Of a stretch of 29,141 bases of DNA, positions 1 through 7,836 are shown one piece after another. The notes under the pieces were generated by a model that saw nothing but the letters and a program-made list of their open reading frames with translations, ran no database searches and was not told the DNA's origin. Numbering within the stretch: position 1 is the first letter of the stretch; every line of letters starts with the position of its first letter. The DNA is from CAYIHX01 sp964363305 (GTDB lineage: Bacteria > Bdellovibrionota > UBA1018). The stretch spans positions 1 through 29,141 of the forward strand of contig CAYIHX010000043.1 of NCBI GenBank assembly GCA_964363305.1. The letters run 5' to 3'. The position numbers and the translations under genes were made by a program.

Positions 1-59
<59 letters not shown>

Positions 60-60
60 T

Positions 61-274
61 TTTACAAGCCTGCTAGAGACCCAAAGCGCCGCAAGTACCC
101 AAAAACAAACAACGAAAATCACACAGATTTTTCGAGAGCGCTCGGCGAGACCATCACACAAGATCACCCGACTCGCAGGAGATCTTCGCCGAGACCAACG
201 GCGAGAACGCCCTCCTCGCTCGACACACGCATAGCTCACTCCGAACGGACGACGGGCGCCGTGAGAACGAAGAG
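61..274. other. Gap between the tRNA and the HAD gene; no gene seen
   Basis: I see no supported coding sequence here. A 6-bp hairpin (TCGCCG at 186-191 with CGGCGA at 199-204) is present but has no T-run after it, so I do not call it a terminator. The tRNA reads rightward into this gap and the HAD gene ends here from the other strand. Confidence 0.5.
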
Positions 275-1138
275 TTAAAGGTCTTCCGCTTTGGCAGTAT
301 CGCAAGGCATTTGCCGGAGCCTTCTTAGGATCGACTCGAGTTGCGAGGCGTTGGCTGAGGCTTCGGCTGAGCTGCCGCCAGAGTTGAAGTAATAGTTGGT
401 GATCTGCTCGACTCCGTCGCTCACGCCGGTGCGCTCGGAGACGTCTCTAACGGGACGCACGACCGGCGCATCCGGCGGTAGTTCTTGGCGGAGCATGTTG
501 GCGTTGGAGCGACTATCATCAAAGGCTCCGATCAGCTCGAAGCGAGTAGCCAGGGATCTGACCAGTCCGCGCTTAAACTCAGCGTCCGATCCGGAGGCGC
601 CGGATGGGCGGGTCACCAAGAGCGCCTTCTCTTTTTCGACTGGAAAGCTATGATACTCAAGCTCGCGCCAGGTATCCGCCTCCTGGGTCTCTTGAGTTCG
701 TGCGGTGAGATAAATCAAAATCGCACCGGTCTTGCGGGTCACGCGGTTTACGAACTCGACGCTGCCCGGGAGGAGGCAATCGTATTTCAAAAAGCTTCCG
801 CTCAGAAACAGTCTTCCCCACGGAGAGGTTTTCCAGCCGTCACCCTTTTCATCCCCGCAGATCCGGTTGACCAGGCTTGCCTCTTCGATCCCCGCATTTT
901 TAAGACTACCTGCGCAGAAATAGTCCGTTTCTTCGAGCCGCAGGGCGGCAAGCCGCGGCAGGCGCCATTGGACGCCGAGCTGGTGACTAACCTCCGCCTT
1001 GCGACAAGACACGTCAAAAAGCGTGTCGTCCAGGTCAAAGATCACGGCAGCGGGCTTGGCATGGGCTACGCAGTTGATCAAAAAGCAGAGGGAGAGAAGC
1101 AAAAGCTTTGTTTTGGTCATGGGCGGACGATGGCTCAT
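275..1138 (-). CDS. Exported HAD-superfamily hydrolase (probable phosphatase)
   Basis: A 287-residue protein with the full set of HAD motifs. Motif I is FDLDDT (34-39), with nucleophile Asp35 and acid Asp37. Motif II is the Thr of LTART (T145). A motif III lysine is likely in the 169-189 stretch (K171 or K189). Motif IV is the pair DD at 207-208. A hydrophobic N-terminus (12-27) ending in AHA, followed by KP, looks like a signal peptidase I signal, so the enzyme probably acts in the periplasm. Cys23 is preceded by LIN, a poor lipobox, so a lipoprotein is less likely. The family hydrolyses phosphate esters; the substrate cannot be read from the sequence. The start could instead be Met7 (1120), as no Shine-Dalgarno site decides between them. 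It is divergent from the LysR gene and shares its 55-base upstream region. Confidence 0.75.
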   Translation of the reverse strand: MSHRPPMTKTKLLLLSLCFLINCVAHAKPAAVIFDLDDTLFDVSCRKAEVSHQLGVQWRLPRLAALRLEETDYFCAGSLKNAGIEEASLVNRICGDEKGDGWKTSPWGRLFLSGSFLKYDCLLPGSVEFVNRVTRKTGAILIYLTARTQETQEADTWRELEYHSFPVEKEKALLVTRPSGASGSDAEFKRGLVRSLATRFELIGAFDDSRSNANMLRQELPPDAPVVRPVRDVSERTGVSDGVEQITNYYFNSGGSSAEASANASQLESILRRLRQMPCDTAKAEDL

Positions 1139-1141
1139 GAA

Positions 1142-1194
1142 ATGATATCAGTTAACAGATGAAAACTGATGAATATCATCATAACAGTGATGAA
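1142..1194. promoter_or_regulatory. Candidate operator between the HAD gene and the LysR gene
   Basis: The short divergent spacer holds three copies of (A/T)GATGAA, starting at 1157, 1167 and 1188. The 10- and 21-base steps put them on the same face of the helix. It also holds an imperfect inverted repeat: ATGATATCAGTT (1142-1153) against AACTGAT plus ATATCAT (1164-1179), interrupted by a few extra bases. LysR-type regulators often bind such phased, partly dyad sites next to their own divergent promoter. Binding here is inferred from position and symmetry only. Confidence 0.45.
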
Positions 1195-2078
1195 TGGTCA
1201 CACCCTCGTTTGAGCTGCTTCGGATTTTGGTCGCTGTCTCGGAATCAAAAAACCTCGTCGAGGCCGCGAAGAAGGTCGGGCTATCGCAACCGGCGGTGAC
1301 CGCCAAGCTGCAGCAGCTCGAGAGTGAAGTAGCGTTACCCTTGTTCGTGCGCGAAGGGCGGCGCAAGATCTTGACTGCCTACGGGAGAAACCTTTGCGAA
1401 TTAACCCGTTCGGAGATCGCTCGATTCGAACGGGGGTTTGAATCCGTCAATCGCTCGTATCTGACGGCAAGGCACCTGACTCTCAAGGTGGGATGTCGGG
1501 CCGCAGTCTTCGAGCACTTTGCCGAAAAGCTCTTATTTGCAGGAAAAATCGAATTCATCCCGCTCACGAGCCATGAAGCCGTCCTTAAGCTCTTGGACCA
1601 CACGATCGATCTCGCGATCAGCTACGAGCGTCCGGACTCGGGCGAGATCATCGCCAAAAAGGCCTTCGATAGCTACTCCAAGCTTGTCGTGCACCGAAAG
1701 CTCGCGCGAAAGTATCTCCCGAAGCAGGGGGAGGGGGAGCGCTTGCTCAGGGACAAGTTGTTTCTGACCGAAGCCCCGGCGCTCAGTTACGACAACGAGA
1801 ACCAACTGCTGAGGGATGTCGCCCGGGCAGCCGGCCTCGGTATGGGCGATCTCAGCGTCCGCCTCGTGTCCTCACAGGATTGGCGGCTGCTCCAGTCGCT
1901 GGTCGACAAGGGCTGGGGGTACGCCATCGTGCCTAACTACATCGAGTCGAGCTCGAGCGAGGTCTTGAGCATTCGCATCCCGTCCGAAGTGCGCAAGCCG
2001 CTGCCGTTCTACGCACTTTTTCATCGTGAATTTCTTCGCGTGCCAGCCTTCAAGGAAATTGCCCAGGGATTCAGATAG
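1194..2078 (+). CDS. LysR-family transcriptional regulator
   Basis: 294 residues, the usual size for the family. The winged helix-turn-helix sits at about residues 3-62, with the typical run ending in LSQPAVTAKLQQLE and then LF.R.GR....T..G. The rest is a two-lobed substrate-binding domain, less conserved, with LDLAISYE-type and GWGYAIVPNY-type stretches matching the usual positions. ATG 1194 places the HTH at the very N-terminus, as expected. It is transcribed away from the HAD hydrolase, so that gene and itself are the most likely targets. The effector cannot be told from the sequence. Confidence 0.9.
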   Translation: MVTPSFELLRILVAVSESKNLVEAAKKVGLSQPAVTAKLQQLESEVALPLFVREGRRKILTAYGRNLCELTRSEIARFERGFESVNRSYLTARHLTLKVGCRAAVFEHFAEKLLFAGKIEFIPLTSHEAVLKLLDHTIDLAISYERPDSGEIIAKKAFDSYSKLVVHRKLARKYLPKQGEGERLLRDKLFLTEAPALSYDNENQLLRDVARAAGLGMGDLSVRLVSSQDWRLLQSLVDKGWGYAIVPNYIESSSSEVLSIRIPSEVRKPLPFYALFHREFLRVPAFKEIAQGFR

Positions 2079-2498
2079 AGTGCACTCGTGCTGAGGTCGC
2101 GATAGATCTCACCCGGCTCGAAAAACTATTCGGCGCAGGGTGCGGATGCGAATGGCTCTCATCCAGCAAGCTCATACGACCCGCGACTCGCAGCCGCACC
2201 ACATCGAAGCGCTCCACCTCGAACGGCAGGTCGCTAGCCTTCGCCGCTAATGAGCCCCGCGAAAAAGAAGAAGCACGTTTGATAAAGCATATTCTTGGGG
2301 AGGCTGAAAGCAATCAGAAAGGACACGCTTTGGATTTTTTGCTCAAAGGTGGACTGGAGGGGACATCAACAGATGTTCAGATTGGACAGTGGAGAGAATC
2401 AAGGGCAGCAACGTCGTTGAAACTTCAGCCCTCGGAATCGAGCTACAGGCCAAAAGGATCTTCCATTCAGATCGCAGGATTGGCAAAGAAACTAAGGT
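2079..2498. other. 420-base gap without a supported gene
   Basis: Open frames on both strands here are short, lack a ribosome-binding site and resemble nothing I recognise. Base composition drifts from GC-rich on the left to AT-richer on the right, where it joins the glycosyltransferase gene, so the boundary of the AT-richer segment lies in this gap (roughly 2270). A small inverted repeat, ACATC-aaca-GATGT, lies near 2365-2378. The promoter of the glycosyltransferase is presumably here, but I could not pick out convincing -35/-10 boxes. Confidence 0.4.
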
Positions 2499-4013
2499 AT
2501 GAAAATTTTCACTCGAAGGAATCTTGCTGCGTATCTGGGACTATCGTTGGGCTCACTAGTCGCCTGCTCAGCTTGGGTCGACACGAAGCTGGCTGAGCGA
2601 AAATTTTTTTGGACTGACGAAGGTTTTGCCCAGAGTACTACCTGTTCACAGACCTATACTGACCTGTTTCTGCATGGTGGACAGGGGCAGTGTAGTCCCG
2701 CTCCATTGTACTATGTTGTCCAGAAGCTGGCGATTGGAGCGCTTGGTGCGGACAAGTCGGTTCTCATCAAGTTTAGGGTACTTAGTCTTTTTTCGGCCGC
2801 GGCGTGTATCGGTTTGTTGTTATTCGTCCTTTCTCGGTATCTTGGGTACGCGGCAGCAGTTTTCGCGTGTTTTCTTCTTATTAGTCAGCCGATTTTTCAT
2901 CAGTTTGCGGCCGAGGATCGGCCATATATGTTGTGGACGGCCTTATTCACCGCTTTGATATTTGCCTCTGTTGTCTTGGTAAATAACGGCCGAAAACCGC
3001 GCAAAATTGAGTGGCTACTTTTAGCTTTCCTGTCTCTGGGTTTGTCTGCGGTGTCTGGAGCGGGAATGTTGCAGGTGTCGGGAATTCTTTTTGTTCTTCT
3101 AATTTCCCCGTCGATTAGGAATTGGAAGCTGGGTGTCCGTGAGGCGCTGACACTTAGAAGCACTCTTAGGCCGGCTTACCTTATCGCTTTTTTGAGCATC
3201 AGTATCGGACTTTTTTATTCGAATAGTTCATGCGGATGGTGGAGCGGGGGGAATAATCTCCTTGAAACTAGGGATCCTCAGCTTGTTTTGAATGTCCTCA
3301 TGTTGTTTTTTCCAAAGGGATCTTTGGCGACGGTTTTCATTAACTTGGTCGTCGTGTTGGGAATGGTGAGTACGTTCGCTTACTTGATGGTTCCGAAGTT
3401 GGTTGATCGACGAGGGAAGAGTCTCTCTGTTTTATTGGGTCTGCAGGTCGGGATTCAATTGGTGGTTGCGATTGTTATTGGGGTGCTTGTCGCACTTAAG
3501 GGCTATTTTTTCATTCAGAGGGTTTTTATTTTTCTCATTATTTGTCGCTCCATTTTTGGGGCGCTCGGTCTCTATGTTTTAGTAGAGTGGCTCCTCGATA
3601 GGATCCCGGCTGATTCAAGTCTCCGTACGGGGGTAAATGCAGCAGCAGGCGCTGTCGTTCTTGTTCTTTTTTTTGTCAAGTTGAAGGGAATGGATGCGTA
3701 CCTCTCGGAGAGCTACCCCTTTCCGAAATGGAAAAGTCCTCCTGCAGGGATCTGCGAGGCTCTCGCTGGGAAAAAAATAGTTATTGCAGTGGAGCCGAGT
3801 ACATCGGCGACTGTCGTTTCTAATTTAGTAGCAGGGGCATGGGCCGTTCTGTCTGACTGTCCAAGGGTGGGGGGGCGGAATGTTTTGTCAGAGTCGTACC
3901 TTGTCGTGGCTTCTGGTCCTGACGGATTAGATTTCAGAATCAAAGAGCCGCCCCTGGGCTCGGCTTATGTCGAAGTTGTTCGTTGCTCTCAACGGGTGGT
4001 TGGCTCTCTGTAG
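2499..4013 (+). CDS. Multi-pass membrane glycosyltransferase, GT-C fold (GT39/ArnT-like)
   Basis: 504 residues with about 10 hydrophobic segments. Residues 38-41 (WTDE) in the first extracytoplasmic loop match the acidic DE pair of GT-C enzymes. SPAPLYYVVQKL (66-77) matches the PPLYY-type motif, and AEDRPYMLW (138-146) matches the E.RPY.L motif of GT39-like proteins. Such enzymes move a sugar from a polyprenyl-phosphate carrier to a lipid, protein or glycan on the outer face of the inner membrane; donor and acceptor here are unknown. Cysteines in loop 1 (49, 65) and near the C-terminus may form disulphides. The gene is AT-richer than its surroundings (27 G/C in 60 bases at 2761-2820) and rich in TTT-type codons, which suggests acquisition by transfer. 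The start ATG has only a weak AAGG close upstream. Confidence 0.78.
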   Translation: MKIFTRRNLAAYLGLSLGSLVACSAWVDTKLAERKFFWTDEGFAQSTTCSQTYTDLFLHGGQGQCSPAPLYYVVQKLAIGALGADKSVLIKFRVLSLFSAAACIGLLLFVLSRYLGYAAAVFACFLLISQPIFHQFAAEDRPYMLWTALFTALIFASVVLVNNGRKPRKIEWLLLAFLSLGLSAVSGAGMLQVSGILFVLLISPSIRNWKLGVREALTLRSTLRPAYLIAFLSISIGLFYSNSSCGWWSGGNNLLETRDPQLVLNVLMLFFPKGSLATVFINLVVVLGMVSTFAYLMVPKLVDRRGKSLSVLLGLQVGIQLVVAIVIGVLVALKGYFFIQRVFIFLIICRSIFGALGLYVLVEWLLDRIPADSSLRTGVNAAAGAVVLVLFFVKLKGMDAYLSESYPFPKWKSPPAGICEALAGKKIVIAVEPSTSATVVSNLVAGAWAVLSDCPRVGGRNVLSESYLVVASGPDGLDFRIKEPPLGSAYVEVVRCSQRVVGSL

Positions 4014-4069
4014 CTTGGGTAAATTTTTAAAAAAATAGTATAGCAGCTACGCGATTACGTGTCTTCTTT

Positions 4070-4363
4070 GTGGTGCTTTGCCTAGTGTTTGAAGCCAGTA
4101 GAGTACCCTTCCCAGTCTTGGGCTTTACCTTACGCGGGGAGCGGTACATGGACCCTAGTCAAGTGATCGTCACAACGTCGACTCCGGGCGGGTTCCAAGT
4201 CTGGGGAGCATCCTTTAACGTCGATGTAAAACCTCATTCGCAGGTCATGTGGCGCACCGAGTTTCGTACCCTGTATTCGGACGATCCCATCTACCCAGCC
4301 GAGGGGGGAACTTACACCCGCGTTGATCCTTTCCTGGTTTCATCTCTCTCGGTGTCCTTCTAA
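4070..4363 (+). pseudogene. C-terminal remnant of an outer-membrane porin (BBP2/OmpL-like)
   Basis: An open frame of about 97 codons with the features of the last strands of a beta-barrel. There is a GFTLRGERYMD stretch, alternating polar and hydrophobic residues, MWRTEFRTLYSDDP, and a C-terminus ending in SVSF with terminal Phe, the signal read by the Bam complex. This pattern resembles the end of the BBP2 (OmpL-like) porins, whose full length is several hundred residues. The remainder of the barrel and its signal peptide are missing. The frame is open upstream only back to about 4031, where a TAA stands, and the apparent GTG start has no ribosome-binding site. I read it as the 3' scar of a deleted porin gene. 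A genuine small protein is the less likely alternative. Confidence 0.5.
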
Positions 4364-4488
4364 ATCGACGGCCTTACGAAGCAAACCCCATTTCAAGAGC
4401 CTGTACACTCTTACGCTGAACCCCGCCTTAGACCTTTCTGGACACGTGGAACGAAGCATCCGCTAATGATTGAAAAGTGAACGATACC

Positions 4489-4554
4489 TCAGTCATGGCC
4501 GACAACAGCCGCGGCGAAAACCAGCGAGAGCAAGATGAGAAGCAGTTTCTTCAT
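4489..4554 (-). CDS. 21-residue ORF made almost only of a signal peptide
   Basis: The frame starts ATG AAG AAA and encodes two lysines, a run of Leu/Ile/Val, then AAAVVGHD and a TGA stop. This is the layout of a Sec signal peptide with essentially nothing after it. No clear Shine-Dalgarno site precedes it. It may be the 5' stump of a gene lost by deletion or frameshift, in keeping with the porin remnant on the other side, or a genuine tiny membrane peptide. The sequence alone does not separate these. Confidence 0.3.
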   Translation of the reverse strand: MKKLLLILLSLVFAAAVVGHD

Positions 4555-4611
4555 ACTCGCAGCGGAACTCAAATTCACCGAAATGGCAATTCGTCATGAC
4601 GGGTCGTGCTC

Positions 4612-5406
4612 TCAAAGGAGTGATCGTACGTGGCCTAACCATTCGACGATGGAATGAGTAACGGCCTCAATCCCCTCCTGGGTCTTTCCGACGAAGTTGT
4701 GGTCCCCGTAAAAGTACTGAAAGGTATGCAGCTGTTTGCGAGCTTTTCCCTGAAAGCGGTACATCTGGGTCACATCACAGTAGGGGTCGTCGACTGATAT
4801 CGTGGCGCGCACCGGGATGCCCTTGGCGAACCAGTGGGCGAATCGCTTCTCGAAGGGATTGTCTTCGTCGCAATTCGGAGTCAGAAGAAATAGGCCGGCG
4901 ACCTTCTCACCGCCGAAATGTTCCGCAAAAAGAGTTGCGCCAAAGCTCTTGGCCAAAACAAAAAATCTAGATAAATCAAGGTACGGCCTCTTCTTCAGCT
5001 CTCTCAGCACCAGGGCGAGGTCCCGGCGGGCAAGCTCGGCTTCCTTTTCCCGGGTCAATCCATCGAAAGAAAATGACCAGTCGAATCTTGCAGCGTAGAA
5101 ACCTATCGCCGCTGCCCGCGCTGCCGCCTGCTCGAAGATCTCGCCGTTCGTAAGATATTTTTTGGCCGGTACGATCAGGAAAACCGGACGAAGGGAGTTG
5201 AGGCTGGGGATGTCGTTGGTCGTCAGCCGGACAATCCTCCCGTCGTCCTGCTTGAGCATCTCCGTCGCGCGCTTGGCGGGCTGAGCGGCGAGAGAAAGCT
5301 CGGATAGGCCCACGAAAAACAATAGCCCGGTGAATGCTCCACAGATCGAGTTATCGAGAGAAAACCGCATTTTCATGATTTTAGCCTTCGGCTCCTTTGC
5401 ACTCAC
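4612..5406 (-). CDS. Exported alpha/beta-hydrolase (dienelactone-hydrolase-like)
   Basis: 264 residues from a GTG that overlaps the upstream stop codon (GTGA). Internal ATGs at residues 11 and 13 give a better signal peptide: MRFS, a hydrophobic core, then SLAAQP with likely cleavage after Ala41. A nucleophile elbow LAKSFGA holds Ser154, with Ala replacing the first Gly of GxSxG. The acid is likely Asp206 or Asp207 (SVDDPYCD) and the base is His236 in GDHNF. Spacing and order fit the fold. A periplasmic esterase or similar hydrolase is likely; the substrate is unknown. The overlap with the HD-GYP gene suggests translational coupling, so the two probably share an operon. Confidence 0.65.
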   Translation of the reverse strand: MSAKEPKAKIMKMRFSLDNSICGAFTGLLFFVGLSELSLAAQPAKRATEMLKQDDGRIVRLTTNDIPSLNSLRPVFLIVPAKKYLTNGEIFEQAAARAAAIGFYAARFDWSFSFDGLTREKEAELARRDLALVLRELKKRPYLDLSRFFVLAKSFGATLFAEHFGGEKVAGLFLLTPNCDEDNPFEKRFAHWFAKGIPVRATISVDDPYCDVTQMYRFQGKARKQLHTFQYFYGDHNFVGKTQEGIEAVTHSIVEWLGHVRSLL

Positions 5407-6854
5407 CCAACCCGCCCCGGAGCCCTCCGTACGTTTGACGCGATGGCGTTGAGTACGTCCTTAAAGTGCCCAGCCCGATAAACATTTCCGCGCTGGGAAA
5501 CAAACAACTGCATACCGCGAAGGAGATCGTCACTTTCCTCGAGAAATAGAATCAGGTCTTCCGCAACGATAAACAAAGCCGCTAACGGGTGGATTTGCGC
5601 GTACTTCAAGCCCGCGGGAAATCCTTTCCCATCAGGACGCTCATGATGCTGTTGAATAATGTGAGCCACGTCAGGAGGAATCTGCTCCAGCTCCGCCGCC
5701 AGCTCGGCGGCCAACTCAGGGTGCTTCTTGTAAGCTTCAACCTCATCAGAGGGCTCCTTGTTTTCATACGCGCGTCGATTGAGCTGTATAACCCGCTCCT
5801 CCTGCTCCTCCGTCAACGGCAGATCGTGAAGAAACGCGGTCATACTGAGCTTCGTGATGCTGTACTCCGACACCCAATTCAGGCTTCGTGCTAGCGCGCA
5901 GCAAACGTAGATCAGCGTACTGCTGTGACTGGCGACATAAGAATCCCTCTTCGCCGCATGCATCATGAGCAACTCGATCAATCTCGGGCTACTGGAAACA
6001 AACTCTATCGCCATCTTCATGGAATTTTTTGCCGCCGCTTGAACCTCCTTGCTCCAACCCATCGCACTGTAGAGACTCCGAACCAAATCGTTCGCCTCAT
6101 GGGTAATCGCGAGCTTTTCGGCATTTGTCAGATGAGCACGCTTTCCAACACCTCCGATATATCCCTGAAACCCAGACAGCAATCGGAGCACCTCCTCCGA
6201 TTTTATGTGCAATTTATCTATTTTCTTCAAAGCAAGTTTCTGAACATCCGATTCCTGCAGGGCGGCGCCGCCATGAGCAAACTTGACGTACTTGTTATCA
6301 GACAGCTTTAGATACAAACCATAGTCAGCAACCCCAAGCCGTACCAAGGTTGCAACCCGGACCGCGCAATACTCGGGCATACCCCCTTCACCCTGCGGCA
6401 TGGCCTCGCGAATCGCCTGCTGAAGCGGGGTCACGAGATTTGTTTTATCGAAAAAACGACATGCTCCGGAATATTTTGTTTTGATGTCATCACCCATCAT
6501 ATCCGAACAAACAATCAAAGGAGTCTTCCATTTTTTTTCCAGCAGCCGCGCCTCCAGATCCGTCGCGCAAACCGCCCGCACAAAATGCTCGGAAACAATC
6601 AGAAGAGGTTGCCCATGCTCATCCAAAACTCGATAAGCGTCGGCCATGGAGGTTGCCGTCCGCACTGGCCCGCTAAAGGCTACCTCGAGAACGATTTTTT
6701 CCATCTCAAGGATCAGATCGTCTGAGTCGACCAAAAGCACGTAGGGAGCAACCACCTTTTGGGAGAGCAAACCAGGCCGCCTTTCTTTTCGGATTTTCCA
6801 GCTATCAATAGAACATATGTAATAGCACCCAAAGTGATCGTAATTTGACTCCAA
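5403..6854 (-). CDS. HD-GYP domain protein with a degenerate receiver domain
   Basis: Residues 37-150 have the shape of a response-regulator receiver: VLLVDSDD (39-46) keeps the acidic pocket and Lys137 lies in FFDKTN. The phosphoacceptor Asp at the end of the third strand is replaced (LLIVSEHF, Ser88). Residues about 300-470 form an HD-GYP domain: His310, HD at 343-344, His378, HH at 403-404, then DGKGFP (408-413), where Phe replaces the Tyr of GYP. All expected metal ligands are present, so cyclic-di-GMP phosphodiesterase activity is plausible. The annotated start is TTG with unusual following sequence; a TTG near residue 29 or GTG near residue 34, just before the receiver domain, is more likely. 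The next gene downstream overlaps it by 4 bases. Confidence 0.85.
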   Translation of the reverse strand: MESNYDHFGCYYICSIDSWKIRKERRPGLLSQKVVAPYVLLVDSDDLILEMEKIVLEVAFSGPVRTATSMADAYRVLDEHGQPLLIVSEHFVRAVCATDLEARLLEKKWKTPLIVCSDMMGDDIKTKYSGACRFFDKTNLVTPLQQAIREAMPQGEGGMPEYCAVRVATLVRLGVADYGLYLKLSDNKYVKFAHGGAALQESDVQKLALKKIDKLHIKSEEVLRLLSGFQGYIGGVGKRAHLTNAEKLAITHEANDLVRSLYSAMGWSKEVQAAAKNSMKMAIEFVSSSPRLIELLMMHAAKRDSYVASHSSTLIYVCCALARSLNWVSEYSITKLSMTAFLHDLPLTEEQEERVIQLNRRAYENKEPSDEVEAYKKHPELAAELAAELEQIPPDVAHIIQQHHERPDGKGFPAGLKYAQIHPLAALFIVAEDLILFLEESDDLLRGMQLFVSQRGNVYRAGHFKDVLNAIASNVRRAPGRVG

Positions 6855-7152
6855 AAACTATAGGGAAGCTTTGTTAAACATGTATGATGACGTGCAAATG
6901 AATTGGAAACATTAACTAAATAGATAGATTGCTTGACGCATCAAAAAATGCGCGTTCGACCCGCTCCCGTTCGTTTCCTAGTGCCATAGACGGTATACAA
7001 CCCAGCCAGGCACACTACATGTTGTACGGAATTTCGAATGCCTCGATCCATGTCGCGAATTCATGGACAGATAAGATTTCTTTCTCCTGCACTCCCTTGA
7101 AATTGCGGGGAACTTGTAGTCATTCACTCCCTTAGAAGGATGTAAAATCACC
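6855..7152. other. Gap between divergent genes; no gene seen
   Basis: About 300 AT-richer bases separate the HD-GYP gene (minus) from the small membrane protein gene (plus). Short open frames on each strand lack ribosome-binding sites and look random. A TATAGT near 6858-6863 (minus strand) resembles a -10 box but has no matching -35. Promoters for both neighbours must lie here, but I cannot fix them. Confidence 0.4.
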
Positions 7153-7356
7153 ATGAAACTACTTTTATTGATTTCACTCTCAGTTATATTTATTCCGTTT
7201 TCGGTCGCGCTCAGTTGGTTTTTGATCATTTTTGCCCCGGTGCTCCTGACCATATTCGCATGCCTCTTCATTTCAGTTTCAGTTCTCTCTCCGATCCAAA
7301 CACTGAATGCGCCGCTTCACCGGCCGGATATTTATCCGGCTAGGAAAGCCGCATAG
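7153..7356 (+). CDS. Small membrane protein, copy 1 of a tandem pair
   Basis: 67 residues, preceded by AGAAGGA (7134-7140) about 12 bases before the ATG. Residues 3-46 are almost wholly hydrophobic and could form two membrane spans around a central SWFLIIFAP (21-29). The tail is short and basic (HRPDIYPARKAA). It is clearly related to the next gene: both share the pattern IF.P.S.A.SWF.II.AP over the hydrophobic half. I do not recognise the family. A perfect 8-bp hairpin, GCCGGATA/TATCCGGC (7323-7340), lies in its last codons and has no T-run. Function unknown; a membrane-bound peptide or toxin-like role would be a guess. Confidence 0.6.
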   Translation: MKLLLLISLSVIFIPFSVALSWFLIIFAPVLLTIFACLFISVSVLSPIQTLNAPLHRPDIYPARKAA

Positions 7357-7431
7357 AGCCGTGGATACGATGCCGAAGTAAGAAAGCCCGTCTCGCCGTC
7401 AAGGCAGAAAACAACAATGAAAGGAGTGTGT

Positions 7432-7725
7432 ATGCTGAGAAAACTTCTTTTTATGACTTTTCTGATGATGATTTTCGCCCCACTTTCCCTCGCGATTTCC
7501 TGGTTTTTCATTATTTTGGCGCCTATTTTTTTGATCCTCCTATTGCCGTTCATTGTCGCCGTGCTGCTGTTAGCTCCCGCTTCTTCCGAGGTCTCCACTC
7601 GATCGGAGGATTCGTTTCAAGGCTCCGATCCCGGGCTCCGTTTTGCGGTTTCCGACGTCGGCCCTGAGTTTGACCAAGCCCCCTCCGCAACGCCCGACGA
7701 CCTCAGAAATCAGCAAAGCCAGTAA
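7432..7725 (+). CDS. Small membrane protein, copy 2 of a tandem pair
   Basis: 97 residues from ATG 7432, chosen because AAAGGAG sits 5 bases upstream; an ATG at 7417 lacks such a site. The N-terminal half (about 1-48) is hydrophobic and matches copy 1 around SWFFIILAPIF. The C-terminal half is different: soluble, acidic and rich in Ser, Asp and Pro, ending in LRNQQSQ. The pair therefore shares a membrane anchor but not the tail. The spacing of 75 bases from copy 1 and the shared orientation suggest one transcript. Family and function are unknown. Confidence 0.65.
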   Translation: MLRKLLFMTFLMMIFAPLSLAISWFFIILAPIFLILLLPFIVAVLLLAPASSEVSTRSEDSFQGSDPGLRFAVSDVGPEFDQAPSATPDDLRNQQSQ

Positions 7726-7767
7726 AAAAGGGAGGCCCAAACGAGGATTTTAAGCTACTGTGGAGGC

Positions 7768-7836
7768 GAGTCCGAGGAGCGCTGCGAGGCATCCCATGCC
7801 CTAGGCTTGGACTTCAGAAGACCAACGGCGCTCACC
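7768..7836 (+). promoter_or_regulatory. S-adenosylhomocysteine (SAH) riboswitch
   Basis: The conserved core GAGGAGCGCTGC (7774-7785) is present. P1 is GTCCGAG (7770-7776) with CTTGGAC (7806-7812), one G-U pair. The inner hairpin is near GGCATCCCATGCC. The pseudoknot pairs GAGCGCTG (7777-7784) with CGGCGCTC (7826-7833). This arrangement is that of the SAH riboswitch class, which sits upstream of SAH-recycling genes and turns them on when SAH rises. It lies about 100 bases before ahcY, the expected target. Confidence 0.9.

Noticed and set aside
275..1138. Lipobox reading of the HAD hydrolase signal
   Set aside because: The residue before Cys23 is Asn, which is unfavourable; AHA at 25-27 is a better peptidase I site.
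2077..2092. Palindrome GAGTGCACTC after the LysR gene
   Set aside because: It is short, has no loop and no T-run, so it is not a convincing terminator; a binding site cannot be supported.
2071..2596. Short open frames on both strands between the LysR gene and the glycosyltransferase
   Set aside because: No ribosome-binding site, no recognisable domain, and random-looking composition.
7323..7340. Perfect 8-bp hairpin at the end of the first small membrane protein gene
   Set aside because: No T-run follows and it lies within codons, so a terminator is not supported.
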